A stretch of DNA of 64,000 bases from Chelativorans sp. YIM 93263 (lineage in GTDB: Bacteria; Pseudomonadota; Alphaproteobacteria; Rhizobiales; Rhizobiaceae): the NCBI RefSeq assembly GCF_028767125.1, contig NZ_JAKCWP010000002.1:1-64000 (forward strand). Reading direction: 5' to 3'. A program made the translations under genes and the position numbers. This document shows positions 1-8,151 of the stretch, one piece after another. Numbering within the stretch: position 1 is the stretch's first letter; each line of letters starts with the position of its first letter. The notes under the pieces were generated by a model that was not told the origin of the DNA, ran no database searches, and saw nothing but the letters and a program-made list of their open reading frames with translations.

Positions 1-88
1 TCATGTCCGGTTCGGTTGCGGCAAAACCAGTCTGCGTGAATAGCAGTGCGCAAAGTCCACGCACAACAAAGCGGCGGTTGACGAACAT
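1..88 (-). CDS. Partial secreted protein, N-terminus only
   Basis: The ATG at 88 on the minus strand is preceded by a GAGGAG ribosome-binding site a few bases upstream. The first 29 codons read MFVNRRFVVRGLCALLF followed by TQTGFAATEPDM and then the window ends. This is a typical signal peptide: two arginines, a hydrophobic stretch, then a small-residue cleavage region near FAA. The mature protein lies outside the window, so no function can be given. It is divergent from the methyltransferase-like gene at 339. Confidence 0.5.
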   Translation of the reverse strand, partial: MFVNRRFVVRGLCALLFTQTGFAATEPDM

Positions 89-282
89 GGCGAACTCCTC
101 GCGCTGCTAGTGGGTAATCTGTACAATCCCACCCACGCTGGAAACCCTTTAGTTCAAATGTCGGCTTCTGCATCCTCCCGCTTAAAGCAGAATTTTCCAC
201 AATCCACCTCCTTGCGGCGGATGCTGACAGTCGCATCGCTCGATGGCAATATCAGCCGACGTGCACCCTTGCATACCAAAAT

Positions 283-305
283 TGATAATTGCAATATTAT
301 TATCA
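283..305. promoter_or_regulatory. AT-rich inverted repeat upstream of the methyltransferase/TetR pair
   Basis: TGATAAT (283-289) and ATTATCA (299-305) form a perfect 7-bp inverted repeat with a 9-bp spacer, in a very AT-rich stretch about 20 bp before the ribosome-binding site of the gene at 339. Its size and place suit a TetR-type operator, and a TetR gene is the second gene of this unit, so autoregulation is a natural inference. Binding is not shown by the sequence. Confidence 0.4.
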
Positions 306-338
306 GTTATTATAGTCCTCTATGAAGAGGAAGCTGCC

Positions 339-779
339 ATGCGAATCCTGCCACCATTACTCTGGATATCGATGCTAGGCCTTATAGGGGCCGCTTATGG
401 GATCGGATGGGGACCGCATTTGCTGCCCGAATCCTGGCGTTGGCCCGGAATTGCCATTGTCGCCATCGGCATGGCGGTCACCATAGCGGCCTCGCGCCAA
501 TTCCATCGCGTCAGAACCAACATCAACACTTTCCGAGCTCCGGACACGCTCGTTACAAATGGGCTGTTCGCCATCAGCCGGAATCCCATGTATCTCGGCT
601 TCTGTGTCTCACTTTTGGGCGCGGCAGTCTTTGCCAACCGGCTAAGCGCGCTCGCGCCTGCGGCTCTTTTCTTCCTGGTCTGTCAATTCTATTACATTCC
701 TTTTGAGGAGCGGGCGGCTGAGCGCGTCTTCGGCGAACCCTGGCGCGGCTACGCTCGTAGAGTGCGGCGGTGGATCTGA
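339..779 (+). CDS. Isoprenylcysteine carboxyl methyltransferase-like membrane protein
   Basis: 146-residue integral membrane protein of the ICMT/phospholipid methyltransferase superfamily. The start at 339 has a GAAGAGGAAG ribosome-binding site; an upstream in-frame start at 243 was not used because it adds a non-homologous-looking, low-complexity leader. Hydrophobic segments are visible near residues 5-24 and 35-52 and in the C-terminal half. The family signature RNPMYLG is at residues 81-87 and the C-terminal EE...FG...Y motif (EERAAERVFGEPW) follows. Bacterial members probably use S-adenosylmethionine to methylate small lipophilic or thiol compounds; the true substrate is unknown. Followed after one base by a TetR regulator, so probably co-transcribed. 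Confidence 0.8.
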   Translation: MRILPPLLWISMLGLIGAAYGIGWGPHLLPESWRWPGIAIVAIGMAVTIAASRQFHRVRTNINTFRAPDTLVTNGLFAISRNPMYLGFCVSLLGAAVFANRLSALAPAALFFLVCQFYYIPFEERAAERVFGEPWRGYARRVRRWI

Positions 780-780
780 G

Positions 781-1371
781 ATGGCTCGTCCCAAGCCTGA
801 TGAAGACCTCATAAAGGCGCAGCTTCTTGACGCTGCAGAGCGGCTGCTCGCGCGCTACGGGCCCGCCAAGGTCACGGTGACGGAGATTGCCTCCGAATGC
901 GGTATGTCGCAGTCGAACGCTTATCGCTACTACCCGACCAAGCAGGCGCTCATGGCCGCGTTCGCCGCGCGCTGGTTTTCCGAGGTGGAGGCCAAGCTTG
1001 CCGAAATCGCTCAAGGGCAGGGAACGCCGCGGGCACGGCTGAGGCACCTCCTCAAGACCCAGCTTGCCATAAAGATCGAGCGCCATGATCGGGATCCGGC
1101 GCTATTTCGCGCCTATCTGGAACTCGCCGCCGCCAATCCGGCTGCAGTCGCCGCGCATAGTAAGCGGCTATCCAGTCTAATCGATGGCTTGGTTGCCGAA
1201 ACCTCTGACGGGTTGAGCGGACGCAAAATTAACCTTGCTGCTACAACACAGGCAATCCTGGACGCGACGCTGATGGTCCGAGATCCCTGGCTCATCGCAC
1301 GGTTCAGGGACGCTTTGGACAAGGAGCGCGCGGACAGTTTAATCGATCTGGCGATAAGTGCGCTGGATTGA
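781..1371 (+). CDS. TetR/AcrR family transcriptional regulator
   Basis: 196-residue repressor-type regulator. An N-terminal helix-turn-helix is visible at about residues 10-55, with VTVTEIASECGMSQSNAYRY as the recognition region, followed by an all-helical ligand-binding domain of normal length. ATG at 781 lies one base after the stop of the methyltransferase-like gene, which indicates an operon and suggests it controls that gene, probably through the inverted repeat at 283-305. Family members usually release DNA on binding a small hydrophobic ligand; the ligand here is unknown. An in-frame start at 703 lies inside the upstream gene and was rejected. Confidence 0.85.
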   Translation: MARPKPDEDLIKAQLLDAAERLLARYGPAKVTVTEIASECGMSQSNAYRYYPTKQALMAAFAARWFSEVEAKLAEIAQGQGTPRARLRHLLKTQLAIKIERHDRDPALFRAYLELAAANPAAVAAHSKRLSSLIDGLVAETSDGLSGRKINLAATTQAILDATLMVRDPWLIARFRDALDKERADSLIDLAISALD

Positions 1372-1605
1372 GCGGAGGGGAATGTCGCACGTACAACCGA
1401 CGTGAGGCCGTATTCCCGACGGTGACCGCGAATGGCTCGGGATGAGCCGCCCAACGGTTTATCGGCGATCTTGCGCCTGCCGTTCACGGCTCGCGTGCCG
1501 CATAGAGAAGCGGCGTTCGACCCCTTCTGAGACATTGAAAGGGCTCGTGCGATCATCCAGAAGCTGCCACAGCACAGCAGCCGAATTCAATCGCGAGAAG
1601 TATCG

Positions 1606-2166
1606 ATGAGCATCGACCACAGAGGTGAAATTCTGATCCTAACAGGAACTCCAGGGGCAGGCAAAACGACGACAGCCTCCGCTTTGGCAGCATTAGGCGG
1701 ATCGCCCAAGGTTCATCTGCATGCAGATGATTTCTGGCATTTCATAAAGCACGGAGCGGTTTCACCCTATCTTCCGGAAGCGCATCGCCAGAACGAGGTG
1801 GTGCTTGACGTTTTGGCAAATGTCGCAGCCGGTTACGCCAAAGGTGGTTACTTCGTCATCGTTGACGGCATCGTAGGGCCATGGTTCCTCGAAGCGTTCA
1901 GCACAATCAGCCTTCCGACTCACTACATCGTGCTTCGACCATCCCTGGAGACTGCGATCGAACGCTGCCGCCTACGAGGCGGCGATACACTATCTGATCC
2001 CGCACCGATTACTGCGCTGCACCAGCAGTTCTCGGCGCTCGGTCCTCTCGAGCGGCACGTCCTGACAACCGAAGACGACGATCGAGGAAGCTTACTGTTG
2101 CGCGTGACGGCCGCGTTGGGCAGTGACGCGTATCGACTTACCTGGGAGCCAGCGGCAGAAATCTAA
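1606..2166 (+). CDS. AAA/P-loop kinase-like ATPase (zeta-toxin/chloramphenicol phosphotransferase type fold)
   Basis: 186-residue single-domain P-loop protein. Walker A GTPGAGKTTT lies at residues 14-23, a second motif HADDFWHF around residue 38-45 fits the acidic substrate/metal site of small-molecule kinases, and VDGIVGPW at about 87 fits the Walker B strand. LRPSLETAIERCRLRGG is a lid-like arginine-rich helix. It belongs to the broad family that includes zeta toxin and chloramphenicol phosphotransferase, but the substrate cannot be told. GAGAAG before the ATG is a usable ribosome-binding site. It stands alone, with 234 bp before and 390 bp after. Confidence 0.65.
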   Translation: MSIDHRGEILILTGTPGAGKTTTASALAALGGSPKVHLHADDFWHFIKHGAVSPYLPEAHRQNEVVLDVLANVAAGYAKGGYFVIVDGIVGPWFLEAFSTISLPTHYIVLRPSLETAIERCRLRGGDTLSDPAPITALHQQFSALGPLERHVLTTEDDDRGSLLLRVTAALGSDAYRLTWEPAAEI

Positions 2167-2557
2167 GCTTGGGTTCCGAAAGCTGCCCTTCTGGTAACCA
2201 CCCCAATCCAGCCTTAGATATCGACCGTCTCCCATCCGGATCGGAAATGGTTCTCTAGGGCACATTCGGGGCCGTCTGCTGACTGTCCGGTTCTGGCCGA
2301 AAAATTGAGTAAGCCGCCGTTCAGCAACCGACCCCAACTCGGACATTCAGAGAGCTGTTTCCGCCGCCCAGGAGCTGCCGTTCATGCAGCGACTGAATGG
2401 GCCGGAAGGGGACTGGCAGGTTTGATGAGGCAGACAAATACAACCGGACTTTAGCCGGTCGGTAATGCACCCGATCTGACGTAAGCGTCCTAAGCGCGCC
2501 GTCTGACTGGGCTGCCCTCGCAGTTTGAAACGCTCGGCGAGCGTCCCGCGGATGGGT
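2167..2557. other. Intergenic stretch without a recognisable gene
   Basis: About 390 bp between the P-loop kinase and the 3' end of the AbiGi-like gene. Short ORFs on both strands have arginine/serine/proline-rich translations typical of non-coding frames. I see no RNA gene, strong hairpin or repeat. It may hold eroded sequence from earlier island turnover. Confidence 0.4.
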
Positions 2558-3166
2558 TCACGGATAGAGGGCAGCTTCTATCTTGTCCTCTCCCCAGTAG
2601 GGATCGATGAACGGACATTCGTAGCTGGGACCCACATGCTCGAGCTTGGCGGACGCGAAGAAGCCCCTTGCAATATCATCAAGGTCCTCGGGAATGATCA
2701 AGAACGCAGGATCCGTCTCCGCGAAATGCAGGTTGCCGACGTGCCTCCATTCCCTTTCCCACTCATAGAGGTATTTTGACTTGCCGTAGGTGCCCGGCAA
2801 ATCGACGAACGGTGCGACATCCCAAATCGGCGAGCTTGGCTCGTTTACGGCTGCATGAACCATTGCGTTGACCGCCTTCGCCTGTATCGTATCCTTGTAG
2901 GCATAGAGGATAGGTCCACCGCCGCGTTCCACGACATATTCCTTCCGAAAACCAATGCCGTGCTGCCCTCGAACATCCGCAAGACGCTTCAGGTGGTGAA
3001 GCGGCACTTCGCTGAAGCATACCGACTTCCTCGCGGGCGCAAGGTGACGTCCAGCGCCGAACGCGTTCTTCGCAATGATTCGTCGCTCGTAAAGGATCGA
3101 GATCGCATTGTCGTAGGCGGACCTCGGCGGGTTTTCTTTCGCGAAATGAACCACGTACTTCGACAT
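2558..3166 (-). CDS. AbiGi-like (abortive infection antitoxin family) protein
   Basis: 202 residues from the ATG at 3166, which has an AAGGAC ribosome-binding site and gives the N-terminus MSKYVVHFAK that I associate with this family; an ORF extends upstream to 3274 but its first 36 codons look like leader. Conserved-looking blocks are KSVCFSEVPLHHLKRL, RGQHGIGFRKEYV and EWEREWRHVG. These recall the AbiGi/DUF2971-like proteins, described as the putative antitoxin partner of the AbiGii nucleotidyltransferase toxin in lactococcal abortive infection. No AbiGii-like gene is present here. It lies 168 bp downstream of gajB on the same strand, inside the defence block. Family assignment is from memory of motifs. 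Confidence 0.5.
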   Translation of the reverse strand: MSKYVVHFAKENPPRSAYDNAISILYERRIIAKNAFGAGRHLAPARKSVCFSEVPLHHLKRLADVRGQHGIGFRKEYVVERGGGPILYAYKDTIQAKAVNAMVHAAVNEPSSPIWDVAPFVDLPGTYGKSKYLYEWEREWRHVGNLHFAETDPAFLIIPEDLDDIARGFFASAKLEHVGPSYECPFIDPYWGEDKIEAALYP

Positions 3167-3334
3167 GTCCTTCCATGACGGATCGATGGTGCCGACTAGC
3201 GCCATTTCACCACCAAGGGATAGAGCGAGGAAGGTTGGGCGGAGCCGCGATGTATCGCTTTGCGGACGCTTCAAATCCGCCCGCGAGCCTATTAACCTGT
3301 TCGCTAAGCGATTCTGAGAGCGTACGCTCAGTCC

Positions 3335-4411
3335 TCATGGTTTCCACCAAGTGGCTGGTATAGCGCAGGTCTTGCCGTCGAACACGAAAGCTACGCTGTA
3401 ACGAGCACGGGTCGCAGCGACGTACATTCGGGTCGCAGATTTCTCGACATGGCTCAGTTTGCCGGACGCGAGCCACGATTTTGCACCGCCATGCGGGAAG
3501 ATAAGCACCCGTGGGAATGTGAGGCCCTTTGCCTCGCCGAAGTTCATCGCCGCATACCCGCCACAAGGGGTTTTCACATTGTAGCGAAGTGCCTGCGGGG
3601 AGAAGCGCTTCACGTACTCATCGACATCGGCGCTCGCTACCAGAAAAACCCCATCGTGCCCCGTCACGACGGCGTTCTTGGAAACCGTTTTGGGCTCTTT
3701 AGGAAAGAATCCGTCGCCGAGGTCTGCGATCGCCTGATTGCCACGATAGGTATGGGTTTCGTACTCGATGCCGACGAGACCAGCCTTCTGCCAAAGCTCG
3801 AATTTCTTGATGATGGCCGGGCCGGCAAATTGTTTGTTTTTCGGAGAATTATTGGTCGAGAGGATAGCCTGCCGGTGATCTCCGACGAGGGTTAGCGGAA
3901 TCTCGGCTTTCAGGATCAGCTCAAGCACGTCGAGGTCGTAACCGGCCATGTCTTGCACTTCATCGATAATGATGTGAGTGAACCGCTCCTTGAGGCGACG
4001 CATGATGGCACCGCCCGAGGCCACGTTACAAGCGCATATAAATTTGGCTATTTTGTCGGAGTAGATGCGGTCGCCATCGAGGAAATAGTGTTCTGCGGTC
4101 TTGGATTCGGCCGAATAGATTGCCGATTTTCCCTCGACCCAATGAATGCCATGGATGCGTTCCTCGTGCAGCGCTGAGCGGTAGGGACGAGCAAGCTCTC
4201 TCAGCAGGAAGGTGTACCACGAGAGCACCTCAATATGAGGTGGGACAGCCGGCGAGCGCTCGAAAGCTTTGAGCTGAATCTCGCGCACATTGTTGCGCGT
4301 GTACGTGATGAGCGCCGTAACACCCTGTGTGGATGCCAGTGCCTGATCGACGACGCGCGTCGTCTTTCCGCCACCTGCGGCCGATATGACAATGCGATTA
4401 ACGGATGGCAC
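3335..4411 (-). CDS. gajB: Gabija-like GajB, UvrD/Rep-type superfamily 1 helicase
   Basis: 358 residues from GTG 4411, overlapping the gajA stop by 14 bp; a TTG at 4441 is an alternative start. Superfamily 1A motifs appear in order: AAGGGKTT (Walker A), TYTRNNVREI (Ia), IIIDEVQDM (Walker B), VGDHRQAI (III), YETHTYRGNQAIAD (IV), FGEAKGLTF (V) and YVAATRAR (VI). It is shorter than the B. cereus GajB (about 490 residues), missing mainly insertion subdomains, but is motif-complete. In Gabija, GajB docks on the GajA tetramer and is thought to sense or use DNA ends during phage attack. Translational coupling to gajA supports the pairing. Confidence 0.8.
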   Translation of the reverse strand: MPSVNRIVISAAGGGKTTRVVDQALASTQGVTALITYTRNNVREIQLKAFERSPAVPPHIEVLSWYTFLLRELARPYRSALHEERIHGIHWVEGKSAIYSAESKTAEHYFLDGDRIYSDKIAKFICACNVASGGAIMRRLKERFTHIIIDEVQDMAGYDLDVLELILKAEIPLTLVGDHRQAILSTNNSPKNKQFAGPAIIKKFELWQKAGLVGIEYETHTYRGNQAIADLGDGFFPKEPKTVSKNAVVTGHDGVFLVASADVDEYVKRFSPQALRYNVKTPCGGYAAMNFGEAKGLTFPRVLIFPHGGAKSWLASGKLSHVEKSATRMYVAATRARYSVAFVFDGKTCAIPATWWKP

Positions 4412-5996
4412 GGCCGATATAATCCGGAGCTTCCCACCCAACGTCCGTCTCGAAGAATTTCAGAGCCGTGGCAGATTTGTTGTTGATCATGTGGTCGATA
4501 GCTGCCTGCTCGTCCGCAAAATCCATTTCAAGGACGGCGTTGATAACCTTCAGCCCGTTCTTCTTCATGAGCTGCGGCTCTAACGTGTTTGCTGTCTCGT
4601 CATCGTCGTACTGAATTGAGATTTCGTCGGAGTTGAAGAAGTCCGCGTACTTCGTCTTCAGAGCTTCGACCTTGCCGTCGTTGTCCGTGACGACATCCAC
4701 TTCCTTCTTCATAGCCACAGCGATCTGAAGGAAACGCTTGAACGCGAGCGAGTTGACCGAGATGACGTCCACGCCCTGTTCGAGCGGCATTTTGCCGTGC
4801 TTTCGATGATAGGCACGTTGAACGATCAGTTCGTCCGATGGACCCTCAACGAGGATCGACCGCTTCGACAGGATGAGACGGAGCGTGTCGTGTCCGGGCA
4901 GCTTCATGAAATAATCGCGGGTGGTCTGATCCTTCAGCTCGTTGAGCCGAATTGCTTCACCGCGTTTAAATAGGAGGACGCTCTCGACGCCGAGCTTGTT
5001 GAGAACGAAGCTGCTGTGCGTTGTGATGAAAATCTGGCGGTCACCAGCATGCTCGGCGATATGGCCGATGAGCTCGTTGAGGCTGGAATATGAAAGGTGG
5101 TTTTCGGCCTCCTCAATGAGGATGATATTGGACTTGGCCGACGTCTCCATGGCCAGCTTTATCTTGACCGCATTCTGCTCTCCCTTGCCGACTAGCGGCA
5201 GCGGTGTATCATCGAGATGCGGCATGATGCCGGCTTCCCATGTGGCCCGCGCCGACGTGTCGAGCGAAAGAGAGATGGCTTTTTCGCTGATTTTCCCCTT
5301 CTTTTCCGCAAGCGCGTCGTTGATCGTTTGGACCTTAGGCTGCTCCAGAAAGCGATGCTTCATGAGCCGGTAGGTGAGAGCCAGGTCGACCTTCTCCTTC
5401 GGGCTCAAGCTCTCCTTTACAATGTCAACGATGTAGCGACTGGCGGCAACGTTATTCCTGATCGTGCTCGCGTCGATAAGGCTTGCGTTGAGCGGGATCT
5501 CGCGCGCATTGGAGATATCGTTTTCCGAAAAGCTGCGCCAGCGGATGACATAATACTCGATCGGAACGGTCTGAATCTCTGCCGGGTCCGATACGTACTC
5601 CGCAAACTCCTCGGCCAAGGCAGGGTTTAGCTCAATGGCGAGAGAGACGCCGGACTGGTCGAGCCCGAGCTTGTTGTTGTTGCCCTTAAGCTTTGCGAGT
5701 GAGGCATCGTTCGCAAGATAAAGTTCGATCAGGATGCGGGGCGGTTCTGGGGTCTGCCCCTGTTTGCGCTTCTCGAAATATTCGAGAACGAGATCGACGT
5801 TGAAGAGGTAGGGGTGCAGTTCGATTGCCAAAGGGCGACCGTTGAGCTGCCCGGTAAGCGCAAGGTGGATCGCCTCCAGCAAGGTTGATTTGCCACATTC
5901 GTTGTTGCCCACGATCACGTTCATCTTCTCGTTGAACGTGACATCCGCCTTCTTCAGGCATCGATAGTTCTCAATGACCACTCGCTCAATAAACAC
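4398..5996 (-). CDS. gajA: Gabija-like GajA, OLD-family ATPase with TOPRIM nuclease domain
   Basis: 532 residues from GTG 5996, chosen because GAGGGGG sits about nine bases upstream; translation upstream of it in this frame is arginine/serine-rich and looks non-coding. ABC-type ATPase: Walker A GNNECGKST at 30-38, Walker B ILIEEAEN at about 292-299, and TTHS switch at about 326. C-terminal TOPRIM: EGPSD at 384-388, DVVTDNDG at 434-441 and a later acidic YDDDETANTLE. This order is that of OLD-family nucleases and of GajA (about 580 residues), which nicks DNA when nucleotide pools fall during infection. Followed by an overlapping UvrD-like gene, the defining Gabija arrangement. Confidence 0.82.
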   Translation of the reverse strand: MFIERVVIENYRCLKKADVTFNEKMNVIVGNNECGKSTLLEAIHLALTGQLNGRPLAIELHPYLFNVDLVLEYFEKRKQGQTPEPPRILIELYLANDASLAKLKGNNNKLGLDQSGVSLAIELNPALAEEFAEYVSDPAEIQTVPIEYYVIRWRSFSENDISNAREIPLNASLIDASTIRNNVAASRYIVDIVKESLSPKEKVDLALTYRLMKHRFLEQPKVQTINDALAEKKGKISEKAISLSLDTSARATWEAGIMPHLDDTPLPLVGKGEQNAVKIKLAMETSAKSNIILIEEAENHLSYSSLNELIGHIAEHAGDRQIFITTHSSFVLNKLGVESVLLFKRGEAIRLNELKDQTTRDYFMKLPGHDTLRLILSKRSILVEGPSDELIVQRAYHRKHGKMPLEQGVDVISVNSLAFKRFLQIAVAMKKEVDVVTDNDGKVEALKTKYADFFNSDEISIQYDDDETANTLEPQLMKKNGLKVINAVLEMDFADEQAAIDHMINNKSATALKFFETDVGWEAPDYIGRAIR

Positions 5997-6252
5997 GTAG
6001 ACAATCCCCCTCGTGCTCCAGCTTACCATGGAAACCTTCGGTGTCGACGCGTGAGGTTGGTTGGTCCACGGGCCGTGTAACAAGCGTCCGCTTCTGGAAC
6101 GGACGATTGCGGCAGTGAACGTCAACAATGGGGCGCGAAGCTGAAAGCCCGCGAATCGAGAGAACGTCCGCTTCCGCAGGGCGCGCGACCAAGAGCTGCC
6201 GGTCCGTTTCCCACCCAATGCCGGCCATCTCACCAATAGCGCTCCCGTTCAT
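5986..6252 (-). CDS. Small ORF overlapping the gajA start, unknown function
   Basis: 88 residues, ATG at 6252, ending TGA at 5986-5988 so that the gajA GTG (5996) lies within its last codons, a layout typical of translational coupling. Composition is balanced (for example RPAEADVLSIRGL, VDVHCRNRPF and GKLEHEGDCLRVY near the end), unlike the arginine/serine-rich alternative frames here, which suggests real coding. No family is recognised; the pattern of short alternating hydrophobic stretches hints at beta structure. The ribosome-binding site is weak. It could be a regulator or accessory subunit of the Gabija-like pair, or a remnant of an older gene. The 240 bp upstream (6253-6493) probably hold its promoter. 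Confidence 0.45.
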   Translation of the reverse strand: MNGSAIGEMAGIGWETDRQLLVARPAEADVLSIRGLSASRPIVDVHCRNRPFQKRTLVTRPVDQPTSRVDTEGFHGKLEHEGDCLRVY

Positions 6253-6493
6253 CGCTTCAACGGCGGCGTCGGGGCCTGATACCGGACTGTCCTGTTCGGC
6301 TGGATATAGCGATAAACTGCTGTTCTGCAGCTAACCCCCTCCCGGTCGTCAAAAAAACATTAGGGTCCCCACAAGCGGATAGCCAGCACCACAGAACAAA
6401 TCCACTGCTGCAATTGACGCAAGTCGACCTCCCTGGTTGCCGCAACAGTCGCCGCTGAGAGTAGAAAAGGAATTGATGAATACGAAACCGCTT

Positions 6494-7282
6494 CTAGTAA
6501 TTGGCCAACTCGCTCGGTCTTCCCATTTCCGACCGGACTTCCTCCTGCGCAATTTTCACGCGGCCATCATCATTAGCTATTGAAAACAGGAAGTACCCGC
6601 TATCGGACATCCCGGGCGCGACAAAACATGAAAGCCTCCCGGAGGCATACGCTCCAGTATCCAAGGCGATGCGGTTTGGCCTCACATCGGGCTTCAGGTC
6701 GGCTGTAGGCGTATGCCCATGAACAATGATGCGTGAGAACGGCTTCTCATGTGACAAGAACTCATCCCGTATCATCATCAGATCTCGTGGGTCCTGGTCA
6801 TCAAGTCCGCGCAGGGGAGATATGCCTGCATGTACGTACGCAAACGTGTCATCAACAAGGATGTACTCCGACGAGCGCAGCAACTCGAGGTGATCGGGCC
6901 AGTGCGACCGGAATACCTCAGCCGCTTCCCTAATCGATTTTGCTTCTAGCAGGCCGTAAGACAGCATTGTTGAAGCGCCGCCAACCTCCAGAAACCAGCG
7001 TTCGTATCGCCCTGGATTCGGTTCTTTGGAAGTCATGAAATCAAGGAAGTAATTGTCGTGATTCCCTCGGATAAGCCGAGATGTGGGCCACTTCATTATC
7101 GTAGTATGGACAAGGTCCATACACACCCGACTGTCCGGACCGCGATCAACGATATCGCCCAGGAACAGAACTCGAGGCTCCACTCCTATGCGATCGGCAT
7201 GACGTTCAATTTCCAATAATAAAGGCTCAAGGAGATCTGCGCGACGATGAACATCCCCGATCGCATATGTCTTGGTAAGCAA
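6494..7282 (-). CDS. PPP-family metallophosphatase (serine/threonine protein phosphatase-like)
   Basis: 262 residues starting at TTG 7282, supported by AGGAGA eight bases upstream. All PPP signature motifs are present in order: GDVHRR at residues 9-14, GDIVDRGPDS near 42, RGNHDNY near 76, YVHAGISP near 147 and VHGHTPT near 190, so a two-metal active site is intact. Relatives include PrpA/PphA protein phosphatases, ApaH (diadenosine tetraphosphatase) and lambda phosphatase; length and motifs fit the small bacterial PrpA-like group best. It is upstream of and co-directional with the Gabija-like genes, 240 bp away, so may have its own transcript. Substrate is not predictable. Confidence 0.8.
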   Translation of the reverse strand: MLTKTYAIGDVHRRADLLEPLLLEIERHADRIGVEPRVLFLGDIVDRGPDSRVCMDLVHTTIMKWPTSRLIRGNHDNYFLDFMTSKEPNPGRYERWFLEVGGASTMLSYGLLEAKSIREAAEVFRSHWPDHLELLRSSEYILVDDTFAYVHAGISPLRGLDDQDPRDLMMIRDEFLSHEKPFSRIIVHGHTPTADLKPDVRPNRIALDTGAYASGRLSCFVAPGMSDSGYFLFSIANDDGRVKIAQEEVRSEMGRPSELANY

Positions 7283-7504
7283 AAGAAGTCTCCTAAATTC
7301 TGTAATGCAAGTGCGACGACGCGCACAGCAGCTTTGCAGAACGGCTGACGCCGGGGAGGACTAGTTGGGTGGTCTTGGAGTTCTGGTTGTCTGAAATCGG
7401 CTAGAGCTCGCTTCCCCGCGCAACTTGGCGTTCCTCCCGTTATCGCAACGCTTCCGTTCTAACGCTGTACACAAGAGAAACTAGTTACACTCTGTTAGTG
7501 ATAG

Positions 7505-7889
7505 ATGAAGAGGCAGAACCCGATGCCGGACAGAACCGAAAAGGCGCTTCAAAGGCAGGGCAGGGAGATTCCGTTCAGCTATCTGGCCAAGCGGTTCGGA
7601 CGGAAAAACGCAGATCATATGGCGGCATTTGGCTCCTGACGTGGTCAGGGGCGATACGAAGGAGGCGACCTGCATTGTGCTCGACAAAGCGCCCGAGCGA
7701 CTGCCCAGCGACGCGATTGCTCAATGGCTTTGGCCGTTTGAGAAGCAAGGCAAGACTCTGGATACGCCGCTCGCGATATTGAGCGTGGAAACATTGGTAG
7801 ACATGCTGGAGGAAGCACGTACGAAACCGTCGATCATCGATGTGCTTGCCGAGCGAAGAACTGCCGATTCCCAAGTCACTAACGCTTGA
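7505..7889 (+). pseudogene. Possible frameshifted small hypothetical gene
   Basis: Two adjoining plus-strand frames look coding. The first (ATG 7505, stop 7639) reads KRFGRKNADHMAAFG at its end. The second (about 7620-7889) continues WRHLAPDVVRGDTKEATC and ends with ETLVDMLEEARTKPSIIDVL. Both have balanced composition and together would make a protein of about 125 residues if one frameshift near 7625 is repaired. No family is recognised. The opposite-strand ORF here is serine/arginine-rich and was not preferred. It stands between the phosphatase and the LysR gene, with no other gene in 7283-8151. Confidence 0.3.
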
Positions 7890-8151
7890 AGCGGGTCGGC
7901 GTAGCGCATTGCCCGAACTGTAAGCCTCCGGCAACTCGTCGTATTAGGACCATGCACGGGAGTGCTATGCAGGATGGGCTTGGGAGATTAACATACCTGA
8001 CCCGAGCCGACCCTGATAATCAGTAGCGGAGGCCTATGAGGCACTCGCGAAGCTGATCGTTGCTAGCGCACAATCGCCCGACCTCCTACGAGCCCCTCCC
8101 ATGAAGCAGTGCCGAACTCCAGAGCGGAGATACGCTTCAACAAAACATCTC

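Noticed and set aside
243-338. Longer N-terminus for the methyltransferase-like gene
   Set aside because: The extra 32 residues overlap the inverted repeat region and lack a ribosome-binding site, while ATG 339 has a good one.
2525-2779. 84-codon plus-strand frame opposite the AbiGi-like gene
   Set aside because: It lies antisense to a frame with recognisable conserved blocks and has no features of its own.
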